From NCBI GenBank assembly GCA_030562195.1, contig CM060199.1, positions 34,616,338 to 34,680,337 on the forward strand: a DNA stretch of 64,000 nt, in the 5' to 3' direction. Origin of the DNA: Nipponacmea schrenckii (taxonomy: Eukaryota > Mollusca > Gastropoda > Lottiidae). The notes under the pieces are model-generated. The model did not search any database. It saw only the letters and a list, made by a program, of their open reading frames with translations, and had not been told where the DNA came from. A program made the translations under genes and the position numbers. Shown here in pieces: positions 13,920-25,745 of the stretch (within the stretch, counting starts at the first letter, position 1; each line of letters opens with the position of its first letter).

Positions 13920-13991
13920 TGACCAATCGATGACCACCAGCGATGACCAACAGCTATGTCGCGGCAAAGCGACCCAATTGGTCGATGACCA
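13920..13991. promoter_or_regulatory. Cluster of four TGACCA half-sites
   Basis: TGACCA occurs at 13920-13925, 13931-13936, 13944-13949 and 13986-13991. Three of the copies sit inside the longer word CGATGACCA. GACCAAT (13921-13927) and ATTGGTC (13977-13983) form an inverted pair around a G+C-richer centre. The reverse complement TGGTCA resembles a nuclear-receptor half-site. The clustering is directly seen; regulatory function is inference. Confidence 0.25.
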
Positions 13992-16900
13992 ACGACTCAT
14001 CTTGAATGATAACATAATGCAGTTAGGCAGACCATAAAATCATTTCACTGGACATTTACCCAACATCAAAGAAGCCGTTGATCATAAATAGTTATTGAAT
14101 ATGGGGACATTATGCCTTCAAATGGTGCTCTATCATTACGGTATATTACACTTACTTTCTACGTAATGGTAGTTTACAAATAGCTTCTAGTTTTATCACC
14201 TTATTTCAGAGCATGTTATAAAGGTAATATGGGTTGGGGTAAACAATGTACACTATACAGTAGACTACTTATTACTTATACTAACAAAAACATTAAAAGA
14301 TCACCGAATACTTCACTTATTAACCACTATTATAGAGAGGGTCAGTTATGATCCTGCACTCACTGACCTCCGCCCTCAAAAGACTGAACATTTTCATGTG
14401 CTTTTAACTGATCATTAAAATGCCATGGACGTGCAAGCTGGCTCAAATTTGGAAATGACACGGTCACCCAACATGGTGCTCTCACGACCTCAATATTTTA
14501 TGTGATTTCAAATAAATCAAAACAAAGGCAGGTTTCTAAGACAAAGCCCGACCATAAATGCCATTTTTGAGAAACAACCCTTTTAGATTTGAATAAATGT
14601 AAGCGACTTGGACCAAATTCAATCGGGCATTCTGAAGGTTAGTAAATCGTACGTTAATTTTTTACTTTTCCGTCATCTCATTTTTATTCACTCAAATAGT
14701 CAGCAATTTGTTACCCTGTATGATTATTTCTGGATGGACTGACAGCTGTCTTTTCTTCTATCTTCATAAGACTTGGCCACATTTCATACTTTTAAAACTG
14801 TCAGTCATCTACTATAAGTTAAAAGCAATAAAAGTCGTCTAGAGAAAGAATGGAATTTGTATGAAGAATGATACGTTAAATATATATAGAAATCTTTAAT
14901 CATTTCATACTCGGAAGCACCTTTAGAGATGTTTCAAAGAGTTCGATATTTGGTTCGATTCAGTTTTGTTTCTTTTCCGTCATCTATTAATAACATTCAA
15001 TAGATTATACTGTATATAATTCAGGAATTGTTCAGTCAGAAACCTTACAGAAGACAAAATTGATTTTAATCTAGTGCTATTTTGGGGAATGATATGATCA
15101 ATGAATATGAATTCACTGCACTCGTTGCTTTTAATCAAAGTTACCTCCCTTTACTTGCTCTCATTGCAATTTTGATTCTGGACATTGATTCGAATATCAC
15201 GTGACGGCTAATGAATTAGGTACACTCGCTGCATAACAATCAATGAAAGGTCCTTAGTTCCCTTTGATGTAAAGGGTTAGCGTTATAAAACTATCTAAAA
15301 CATGACGTGGAAACCGCTGGTAAAACCGTTAAGGCAATAAGTATGTAGACAATGCAAAAAGCGCGAGACTATTACGAGAAGGCACGAGACTGTATCAGAT
15401 CTAATGGGATTAAAGGTCTTCCTCCTTTCAACCAGCATCTTAATTATGTTCAATATAATGACATAACTTAAGATAGAATGTCGTAAAGTAATTTAAGACA
15501 CTCACTAGTCCCGGGGGTTACTTTTCCTACCTCCACGGTTATTTTAAGATAACTACAAGGCAATTGGCAAGTATAACACAAACACTGTAATAAGACATCA
15601 TAAATTGTTTGTTAGTTCTTAATGAAGGGTTTCTCAAGTCATAAATTGGTGGTACAAGTAAACCTTAACTACGTCTCATAGTCTTGTCAAAATGGTACTT
15701 AATAATTAAGCTAACAAGAAAACATCTCTTTGAAGTTGCCAATCTGAATTTCTAATTTTGTGCATGTCAACGCCATTTTGCAATCAATTGCAGGAATTAT
15801 TGTTGAATTATGCAAATCTGAAAACTGAAAGAGATTCTGAAGAACACAAGTTCTAACTCTGTGTTCCTTTGATGTAAACTGTGAAGGAAAAGTCGTTGGA
15901 AAAGGTTTTCCGTTTTGGCTGCTGTAAATTTTTAAATCCTTCCCATGTAAGGGGATATTGTAGGCAAAATATTTGATTCTGAAACCATAGGGTCTTAATT
16001 TCAGCTATAATTCTTGAAGATGCTAATCGTTTGTTCGGTTCAACTGCAATGAGACAGACCTGCTTAGCTATCGGAAGAGACATTTTTTCATGTTGTATGG
16101 TTTTTTTTCAAAAGCAGACAATGCCGATATCACTGCTTTACTGAAATAATAACCCCTTCGTAAATTTTACTGAACTCAAATCTGTATCTTTTATTGTACG
16201 AAAGAATTGGTGTTGGGAATCGAAATTTTAATCGGGCTATGTTCCTTTAAGTTTGTAGAAATGAAAAAATGAACATTTTATTATGCAGAGACGAGACACT
16301 GATAGCATTATAGCATATAATAACTTAATATTGTGTATGTTACTATAAATTTCACACCTTATAGGTAACAATTGTAACTAGAGAAAACGCATATACATGT
16401 TGGAGACAAAAAGTAAAGATGAACTCAGTAAAATATTTGAAAATTTCCATCTGTATCTAATCTTGAGTTTTATTTTCTCTCATGTTACAGATCACTGCTC
16501 ATGTGAAAACGCTTTTCATTGTGTGAAACAATCAGAATCATATAAAAACTACTAAAATTCACTAATAAAAACCTAATAGTTATTTTGCATGTATCCAATC
16601 ATTTCTTAGAGACCAAAATCGTGTATATATTTCAAAACAATTGAAATGCCAAGGTAAGGTTATTTCATTAGGCACACGATTCCATTCATCAAGGGAGAAT
16701 AATGATAAATTCTACGTTTTTTTTAATAATTATCCCACACGATGGTAGATGAGACGAATGAGGTACGCTTGAGATATTTTATTTATTTCTTCAAGTGAAA
16801 TTTTATACGTTTCATTACGTCTTTTAATCAACGGAAATTAGTAAAAATCTTCATTTTCATGTTAAATGGAAAAATGACTAATTTCCTTACATTGTTTCCA

Positions 16901-19495
16901 TCGAGATTTGCTATTAATAAAAGAAATTGACGAATGCTAAAACGTGTAGTCCATCATTTTAACGTTAAGACTGCTATTGTGGTTCAAATCAGACATATGG
17001 CATCTCGTCATTTATGACTTGTTTTCTTTTTTTAATATGATCATTGTTCAAAAATAGGCCTTGAAAAATCTAAAAATATTTTTTAATATGGTTCAATTTG
17101 AGCATAATGTTAAGTTGTCGTGTCTGTGCTAAAAAATGGCTCAATTTCAGTGTTAATTGGATGTTTTAATGAAGATGTTTTAACTTCAAATACCCGCACA
17201 TTACATTTCCTTACTATATGACATTTTTGATTTTCTTAAATAGTTTGATATATATATGAAATTGAATAAATACAATTTTATTCAATTAATTAATTTTATT
17301 CCATGAACTCTGACAATAATAAATCAATACTTCTAACTAAAGGTATTTTATGTGTTATGTGTCAATAATTTCACCTAGATTTTTTAGTGCCCGAGGCCAG
17401 AATATGATCGACAATTATTATGTATTTTTATTGAGTTATTACTGCACAACAATCAATATTTCTGACTTTATATGTTTTATATATCGGTATTATAGTCATT
17501 TCTTATCAGATAGAAATAAATCTTCGTAAAATGATTTATAAAAAAAAGACACAAGAAATGAATAGTTTTTATAAAGAACTTCTTCTTTATGTATTTCATC
17601 ACATATTGCAATAAATAATTTTCTTTTATATTTTCAGTTAAAATTTAATCCAATGCATAGCATTTCTTTCGTACAAAATTAATATTTCCTTTTTCTGTGG
17701 CTTTATATTAAAAATTGCAGTGGTATATCTTAAGGAATTAAATGAAATATTTTCGAATGTTTTCATTATTTAATCTCTGAAAAGGAATGAAGTAATTTTC
17801 CTTATTTCAATTAATTCTACTAGAAATACAACAACTGGTGGAAATATGATGAGACATGACAATAGTAAATAGTCGAATGGTGTCTAATTTACTGTTATAG
17901 TTCCAACTCGTGGCCAAATATCATAGAATTAACTCCAAATCATTTAAAGCCTTCTTTCCTTTCGCATTTAGTCAATTTTATTGTGAGATCACGACATGAC
18001 ATCAACACAGCTATGAAATAAGAGAGAAATAAAGGTGGAATTAAGCGAGTTAAAAAAGATTCGTTTGGAGCTTGACTTGTGGTTTTAGTAGTCCCTAGTT
18101 AAATTAAACCTCATTTAGCAAGAAAAATCAACTTCTGTCAATAAATTGCATGCTGTTGGATAGTAGTATCACAATAGCTGTGTCACCATTTTCAATCAAT
18201 GGAAGAACGGGGAATTTTCATCATTTATTTATATTAATCTTAACAGTTTTCCGAATTTAGTCAAATGGACATTGATGTGAAATTCAAACCTTCATATACT
18301 TTAATATCGAATTTTCTTTGCATCAAATATTAACATATATTTCTTTTAAAAGCTTTAACCCCTTTTTGTCTCAAGCCTTCAGCAGGGACTAAATAGAGTC
18401 AGCAAAGATTTTTATCAACATATTTTCAATTTTTTTGGGCAAACATAAAAGAAATATTAATGGGCCTTAAGCCTTCGTATATTTGTTATAAATCGCCGGG
18501 GGTTACGCGTATTTATATTTGAAAAAATGTACAAAAATATCTCTTGTTACCTCTAAACTGAATTGTGTATGTTACGTTTTTATTGGTAAAGTTAACATAT
18601 ACTTTAACAAGCAATATGGATAAAGAAAGATAAAACTTTAGATAAATGCTTAACCAACAACATCAATTCACTTACTTATACCTGACAAATTTTCTAAGTA
18701 TTTCCAACTAGTACAAACCACCTCCATAATAACATAATAACATAGAATTTAAAATATAATCTAATATTATTACTCGAGTAAAAGGAAAAATGACTTAACT
18801 TAGACATTATAATTTAAAAGTCTCTAATTAGAAATTAAAATTTGTTTACTAAACAATTTAGGAAAAGTATGGAAATTCGATAAATGCTTGAGTTTTGGTC
18901 AAAAGAAATAATAAGTAAGGCCAACTAACATGTCTTACCCATAACATTTCAATAAATATCGTGGATACAGATCGTAAGATTCGTGTAAAATAACTATTAA
19001 TCCTCGTCAGGCAAAAACTACAGACTATGAAAGAATGAGTAAAAGTCTAATAAAAAGAGAATAACTTTGGTGATTTGTTAAATTTGAAGTATGATACATA
19101 AAGAATAGTTACTTAAAACTATAATACATTAACATTAATATATAACATAAAAATAATATAAGAAACAAGTTCACTAGCCGTCCATCATTATCATTTTATG
19201 TTATACATTCTGGCAAGAAATGAATTAACTAATAATATTAAAGTGTTTAGTGTTTATTTTATGTGGATTTGTATTAGTTTTCAAGATATAGTTTTGTCGG
19301 TGATATCAATCCTAATATTAAATGCCGAAATGGTCACATAAACAAAACATTAAAATCTCCATAAATGGAATTCAACTAGGTTATGACGATTTAATATGAC
19401 AACACGTGCAATAGAATAATAGTATAGATGCTACAACATTCGTCTACCTGTTTTTATTGACTAATAAATAATAACAATAAAAAATTATTACTTAC

Positions 19496-19796
19496 CTCTG
19501 AGTGCTATTTTCGCGGCTTTTTAATATGTCCGATTTTAAGACGTTTTATGCAGATACTGACCGTTTCCACTTTATTGCTTTTAGTGAGAGCAGATTTCGT
19601 CTCTAACTCTCTTTAACGAAATCGAGGCAAAGCTGGGGTCATGGGGGGTTGGACTGTTGTCTGTCAGACCCGCCTCCTCTTAACTGAACATAGAATACTT
19701 CAAAATGGCTTCCATACACTTCCAATCTCGAAGAACACTAGCAGACGATAGCTTAGAAGAAGGTACACCCCGACAAGGCTGCAGAGAGAACTGACG
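19496..19796 (-). other. Candidate distal noncoding first exon and promoter of the Hox gene
   Basis: Seen: the minus strand has GAG|GTAAGT with the last exon base at 19496, an almost perfect donor. The 250-300 bases before it are clearly richer in G+C than the flanks and include a GC-box-like GGAGGCGGG on the minus strand. All three frames approaching the donor are closed or lack an ATG, so the segment would be untranslated. Inference: it is the 5' UTR exon spliced to the acceptor at 5445. No TATA box or transcription start can be placed, so the right end is arbitrary. It could instead belong to a separate noncoding transcript. Confidence 0.35.
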
Positions 19797-22700
19797 ATGA
19801 ATTCACTGAAGCTTGCCTAGATATTGAGGGAGATTTTTTGTACGATTGAGGTGGCCATTGAGGCGTATGACTAAAATAGTTGTGATTTATGAGTAAACAA
19901 CAAACAGTTACTATACGAGGGGGACTAAATATTATGTAGATTAACGAAGTAATGAGTGACAACAATATGATAGGTATGACAACCAGGATAACCAGAATTT
20001 GCATATTTCTGTCTAGAGAGTTCAAATCATGGCATTTCTTGTCACTGTCGTTTCTGGGTTAGAGTTAGAGATTAGGTGATGTTGTTTTCATCGTCAGATC
20101 ATAACATGTCCAACTTTTGATCACCAATAAATAAAAAGAAATACTTTCAGTCTTTTCCAAAATTCTGTAATGCGTAAGGGGCAGGGAAAACAAAAATAAG
20201 TCCATTTCAACCACCTATCGACCACCCGTTTAGACAACATATTATAAATCTTCGAAGCGTAACTAAATGCCCTTTTAGCGACAAAATACTCAGAGGTAGG
20301 GAATTATATCTATGTGCTTATTTAGATACTTGTTTCAATACAGACAAAAAATAACAGAATGCCCCAAAAATTGATTTTTAAGCATACATGGTAAATTTCT
20401 TGCGATGAAAATTTCAGGAAATACTTATTCCTGGTATTTCGTTGCTGGTGTTACTTCCAGAAATCCAAGAAGAGGCACAACCTTTACCTTTTTTACCTGA
20501 TCATCTAGTTCTAGACAAACCAAATTTATATTAACTAAAAGAATTTCTATTGCAATCTTTTTAATAAACGTAAATCTCAGTCTAAAAAAATCAACTTCTT
20601 TAAATTCTAAAAGTTTCACACCTTGAATTTTATTACCCGTTAAAATTACTGAGAACTGATTAAAATTCTTTCGTAAAAATCAAAGTTGGAAAATGTCGCC
20701 ATTTTACTAAGATCAAAGAAGCAAACGAAAATATAAAAGAATATAAAATTGTGACGTCTCCTTGCCCACATAAATAAGAAAACCACACAAGGGTTAGACG
20801 GGGGAAACTACGAATTTATGACCCTAGCTTCTTTAAGTGTTAAAAAAGCGAGAGATTGTTATTCCCTGGATAGGAGGAAAGAAAGATATACGAGGTAAAG
20901 TTGATCATTTTTCGAGAAGAAAATTAGGCCTGTCACCAGAAAGAGGGATGAAGACTTATGGATGTTATTAAGTGATCGCGTGTTTAAAACTACTGTTCGT
21001 CAATAGAGGGACCAATATTAGTAAATTCTTGCCTGGGAGCAGTTACTAACAATAATATTTCTGTAATCTTGCCTAATGATGAAGTCACTAATTATTGTAC
21101 TAAATATCACCAGTTACAATTAATCGTCCCCATATCCGGTTGTTTTTATGGTTCTACTAGACTGAAGATTAATGTGATAAAAACTAAAAGCGATTGGAGG
21201 AATAACATGGAAGGCAATTTTTGGTACCAAAAAAGGACAAATATTTCCTTTTTTATTTTAAAAATAGACCATTGTCCAACAGAATGTTTTGCAGGAAGAA
21301 AATGAATTCAAATAGACTTTTACCGACTATTGTTTATTTGAAACAATTACCTCATGTACAAAGTATCCACATCATCGATGTTCAACTGAAAACAAACGCA
21401 AAGTATTGTATCGGCTCACCAAGGAAGATCGCCATTTTATATTTTAATTAAACTGTAGATATTGCATACATATATCGCATAATTTCAAACCAAACCGTCT
21501 TGTTGTCCTGACGAGTGGTAGCGAATCTACTACGAAACAGACTGTTGAGAAAACTTTCTAATCATCTATTAAGCTCCGTGGATGTGCACGTAGAGCACTC
21601 TGAAAGATTATCCTGGATTTATTTCATATTTCATATAATTATATCGCATAATTATGTAACCACCCAATGCACAGTGGAAAAACAATGGTCACCTAAAATC
21701 ATAGATTATGACAACCAGTTAAACAAAGCATTTGTAAATTTAGGATTGGAACAGACACCAAAGAAGAACTCTGAAGAAAGCATCATCAATGAAATTAATT
21801 AATAGCGGTCATTATTTAAATTAAAATATCTTCTTATACACTAAATACTGTGTTGTAATTTAATCTAATTTGTACTATTAGTGTAACGAGTTTAATTCCA
21901 TTACTAGAAAATAATAAAAACCAAGTCAGATAAAACGAGAAAATCAATCTGATTTTGAAGGAAATAATTCTAAGATAGGCCTACTCCAGATAAATCACAA
22001 TAAAATGTTTTTAAATAGATACACGCTTGTTTTCAATGGTAAATTGTAATATAAAAGAAAATGTTAAGACAAAATTAATTTATCGAAACGTACATTGTAA
22101 ATATTTAGTTGAACAGTTTGTATCATAAAAAATCTGGTATATTTTGACTTACAGAATCCAGCATAAAAAAGATGCATCTTAACTAATACTATAAAGATGA
22201 AAGAAATTTTCAGAATAAATATCTTAATCGTTACAGCAATTTACTAATTTCTACATCTATCATGTAAAATAGCGGTTAATATCTAACCTAATTTTAAAAG
22301 TAATTCAAGGAACATTATCGCCACCTTCAAACACCCGACATCAAATAAATTCTCTCTATCAATCAACGCATTTCACATATAAAATTCTTAATTCTTCATG
22401 TCTTTACAGACAACTGAACGAATTGACCACTACATAGACATTTTAATGTCCAATTTATATGTCCACGACATTTACATATTATTATTAAAACAGATGGAAG
22501 TGCAAAATTTCACATGTGAATATATCTCATAGATGGTGCTTTGATATGGTATTTAATGGTATTAAAGAGGAAGGAACAGAGAATAAAAGTTTTAAACAGT
22601 ATTGTTTATGTCTGTATTTTATACCAGTATAAAGACATTAAGGAAACTACCTATATCAATAGTCAATTGTTTCGGTTATTGCTACTTTCTGAACACTAAT

Positions 22701-23939
22701 AACCAGGTACTATACTTGTATTGTATTTATTTAAATCGATTCTTATTATACCTATCTTGACGCAAGTCCGACGAGATCAAAGAGAGAACCGCCATCTATC
22801 CCGGATATCGCACTAACTGTGAGACGACCATTTTATTTCTGAATTGGTCCTTGATAGCAACATTAAGATAATGAGGGTGAAAGCGAATTTCCTCTTTAAA
22901 CCTTTAAGTCACGAGATTCTCATAAAATGTCTTTAAAGTCGGGTTTTGCAAAGGAAAATTTACTTTATATCACTTCCAAAATATTAGTCTGATTCTTACA
23001 CTTCAATTGTTCGTCTTGACTTCAGACGTCTGTTTATACAACTCCTTCTTAGGAAATACTGATTGGAAATCATGCATAGTTTAGATCATCATTGGATAGA
23101 CTAAACAAGCCTGCCTTTAAAATAATAGCATTCGCCATAGTTTGAATGATATCTAATTTAGCAATCCCCATTTCGGCAAGATTGGGTAGGTTTTATGTCC
23201 GCGGGTTATTTGAGGATATTTGTGTGGAAGTCAATTGCGTGAAATTAAAAACGATGGAGAGTTTTCACAAGGCTTTCCTACGATGGTCTAACCGTAAGAA
23301 CGTCACAATCCATTTTCATATCCATGCCTTGTGCCTTGTATAAGACAGGAAGTTGTTGAGTGACCGATGTTTCTATAGGATGAGCCAGCATGTCAATCAA
23401 CTTGTGAAAGTCTTGTTTATGGCATGATCGATAGGTTTATGGCATGTTTTCATCGACTCAAAATTTCTCGATGATGACCAAAACATTTGATAAAGTATTT
23501 TGTGAATAGTAACAACGTTTTTGGAACTCAATGTTTAATAAGAGATTTTGGACTCTGACAATGAACTTTGCTGAGAAATGTCTATATAGTATCTTAATGT
23601 ATATTGTTTTTTGTTTAATAACAATCTGCTGTCTTTTACATGTTCAAAACTAGAGACAATTCAAAAGTTTTGTCGTTTTTAAGAATTGGTTTATCCGTAA
23701 AATTTCACTTGATTTTAGTATACCTGTTCTTCCCATTTGGTAATAAAGGGCATTTCAAACAATTGACACAAGCTGTCAATTGACCAGAAAACTGAACAGC
23801 ATCGCCTGTTCTAATATGGATGAAGATTCATTTAGATGAACGGAATGAACTATTGAAATGATAATTTTGAGAGTTAACATGTGTCTTCATTTTAGCTTAT
23901 ACCATTTTATTTTCCTCTGTACACTCCATCAAAAGCCTG
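19797..23939. other. Intergenic region, no gene recognised
   Basis: AT-rich sequence with short overlapping open frames that begin at non-ATG codons and lack domain signatures, for example 21515-21802 plus, which starts with GTG. A G+C-richer patch near 22740-22900 is open for 35 codons on the plus strand (22735-22839) but has no ATG and no obvious splice sites. TAGGCCTA occurs at 21976-21983. Confidence 0.6.
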
Positions 23940-25745
23940 TAATCTTAAATAAAATTTGAAATACCCCGATTTCAATCTACTCCATTTCATACAACTGAAA
24001 TCCCAAACCCACATTTTTCAAATATCACTTTAGATTTCCTCAACACACTATACATGAATAAAATCTTCCATACTACATTTATAAATATCTCTTCAGATTC
24101 TCAATCTCACTCCATACATAACTGAAATCTTCCAAACTACATTTATAAATATCTCTTCAGATTCTCAGTCTCAATCATAAATATCATGAGATCTTCCAAT
24201 CTACATTTATAAATATCTCTTCAGATTCTCATTTCTCTTCATAAATATCATTGAATACTTCCAATCTACATTTATAAATATCTCTTCAGATTCTCAGTCT
24301 CTATCATAATATCAATGAAATACTTCCAACTACATTTATAAATATCTTCAGATTCTCAGTCTCTCTCATAATATCATGAATCTTCCAAACTACATTTATA
24401 AATACCTCTTCAGATTCTCAGTCTCTAATCATAAATATCAATGAATACTGCCAATCTACATTATAAATATCTCTTCAGATTCTCAGTTCTCTTCATAAAT
24501 TCATTGAAACTTCCAACTACATTTATAAATATCTCTTCAGATTCTCAGTCTCTTCATAAATATCATTGAGTAATTTCAATCTACATCTATAAATATCGTT
24601 TCAGATTCTCAGTTCTCTTCATAATATCACTGAAATCTTCCAAACTACATTTATAAATATCTTCAGATTCTCAATCTCACATACATATCACTGAAATCTT
24701 CCAAACTACATTATAAATATCTCTTCAGATTCTCAATCTCTCTCCATACATACAACTGAAATCTTCCAAACTACATTTATAAATACCTCTTCAGATTCTC
24801 AATCTCACTCCATACATACAACTGAAATCTTCCAAACTACATTTATAAATACCTCTTCAGATTCTCAATCTCTCTCCATACATATCACTGAAATCTTCCA
24901 AACTACATTTATAAATATCTCTTCAGATTCTCAATCTCTCTCCATACATATCACTGAAATCTTCCAAACTACATTTATAAATATCTCTTCAGATTCTCAG
25001 TCTCTCTCCATACATACAACTGAAATCTTCCAAACTACATTTATAAATACCTCTTCAGATTCTCAATCTCTCTCCATACATATCACTGAAATCTTCCAAA
25101 CTACATTATAAATATCTCTTCAGATTCTCAATCTCACTCCATACATACAACTGAAATCTTCCAAACTACATTTATAAATATCTCTTCAGATTCTCAACCT
25201 CACTCCATACATACAACTGAAATCTTCCAAACTACATTTATAAATACCTCTTCAGATTCTCAATCCCACTCCATACATACAACTGAAATCTTCCAAACTA
25301 CATTTATAAATATCTCTTCAGATTCTCAATCTCACTCCATACATATCACTGAAATCTTCCAAACTAAATTTATAAATATCTCTTCAGATTCTCAATCTCT
25401 CCCCATACATATCACTGAAGACTTCCAATCTGCATTTATAAATATGTCTTCAGATTCTCAGTCCCTCTTCATAAATATCACTGAAGACTTCCAATCTACA
25501 TTTATAAATATGTCTTCAGATTTTCAGTCTCTCTTCATAAATAGGCTCGTATAAATGAAAACTCCCAATCTACATTTACAAACACCTGTTCAGATTCTAA
25601 GTCTCGCTCCCAAAAAATCAATTTAAAAATTTATAAACACCCTATTGAATTTCAGAGCTTCTTATATCACAACAGATTTCCAATCTACTTTTTTTAATTT
25701 CAATATACACTTTCAAACTCATTTTATAAATATCACTCGACTCTT
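23940..25745. repeat. Tandem satellite array, 66-bp unit, about 22 copies in the core
   Basis: The unit includes CTACATTTATAAATA, CTCTTCAGATTCTCA and CATACAACTGAAATCTTCC in that order. Consecutive CTCTTCAG starts at 24721 and 24787 give a 66-bp period. The core spans about 24070-25545. Copies at 24.65-25.40 kb are nearly identical, those at 24.08-24.65 kb are more diverged, and both edges (23.94-24.07 and 25.55-25.75 kb) are degenerate, as expected of an array homogenised from its middle. There are no spacers, so it is not CRISPR-like. The unit has no sustained open frame. Confidence 0.95.

Larger units (their letters stand above)
5445..19495 (-). other. Upstream region of the Hox exon; possible long 5' UTR intron
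   Basis: Fourteen kilobases with no recognisable gene. It would be a single intron if the donor at 19495 joins the acceptor at 5445. It holds an (AT)n tract (7413-7431), one perfect ATCACGTGAT palindrome (8252-8261), AAGTTATCTCCCTTTG-type motifs at 10455-10470 and 15138-15152, a candidate 17-codon plus-strand start exon (11204-11254), a possible plus-strand micro-exon (7732-7786), TAGGCCTA at 12949-12956 and four TGACCA half-sites at 13920-13991. The 130-codon frame at 6833-7225 plus begins with TTG, is AT-driven and matches nothing I recognise. Confidence 0.4.

Noticed and set aside
15853..16083. Minus-strand frame containing LWFQNQ, reminiscent of homeodomain helix 3 (WFQNRR)
   Set aside because: No helix 1 or helix 2 residues in the same frame, an in-frame stop shortly upstream, and the key Arg residues after WFQN are missing. 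Chance resemblance.
21515..21802. 95-codon plus-strand frame
   Set aside because: Begins with GTG, which is not a normal animal start; no motif or splice context.
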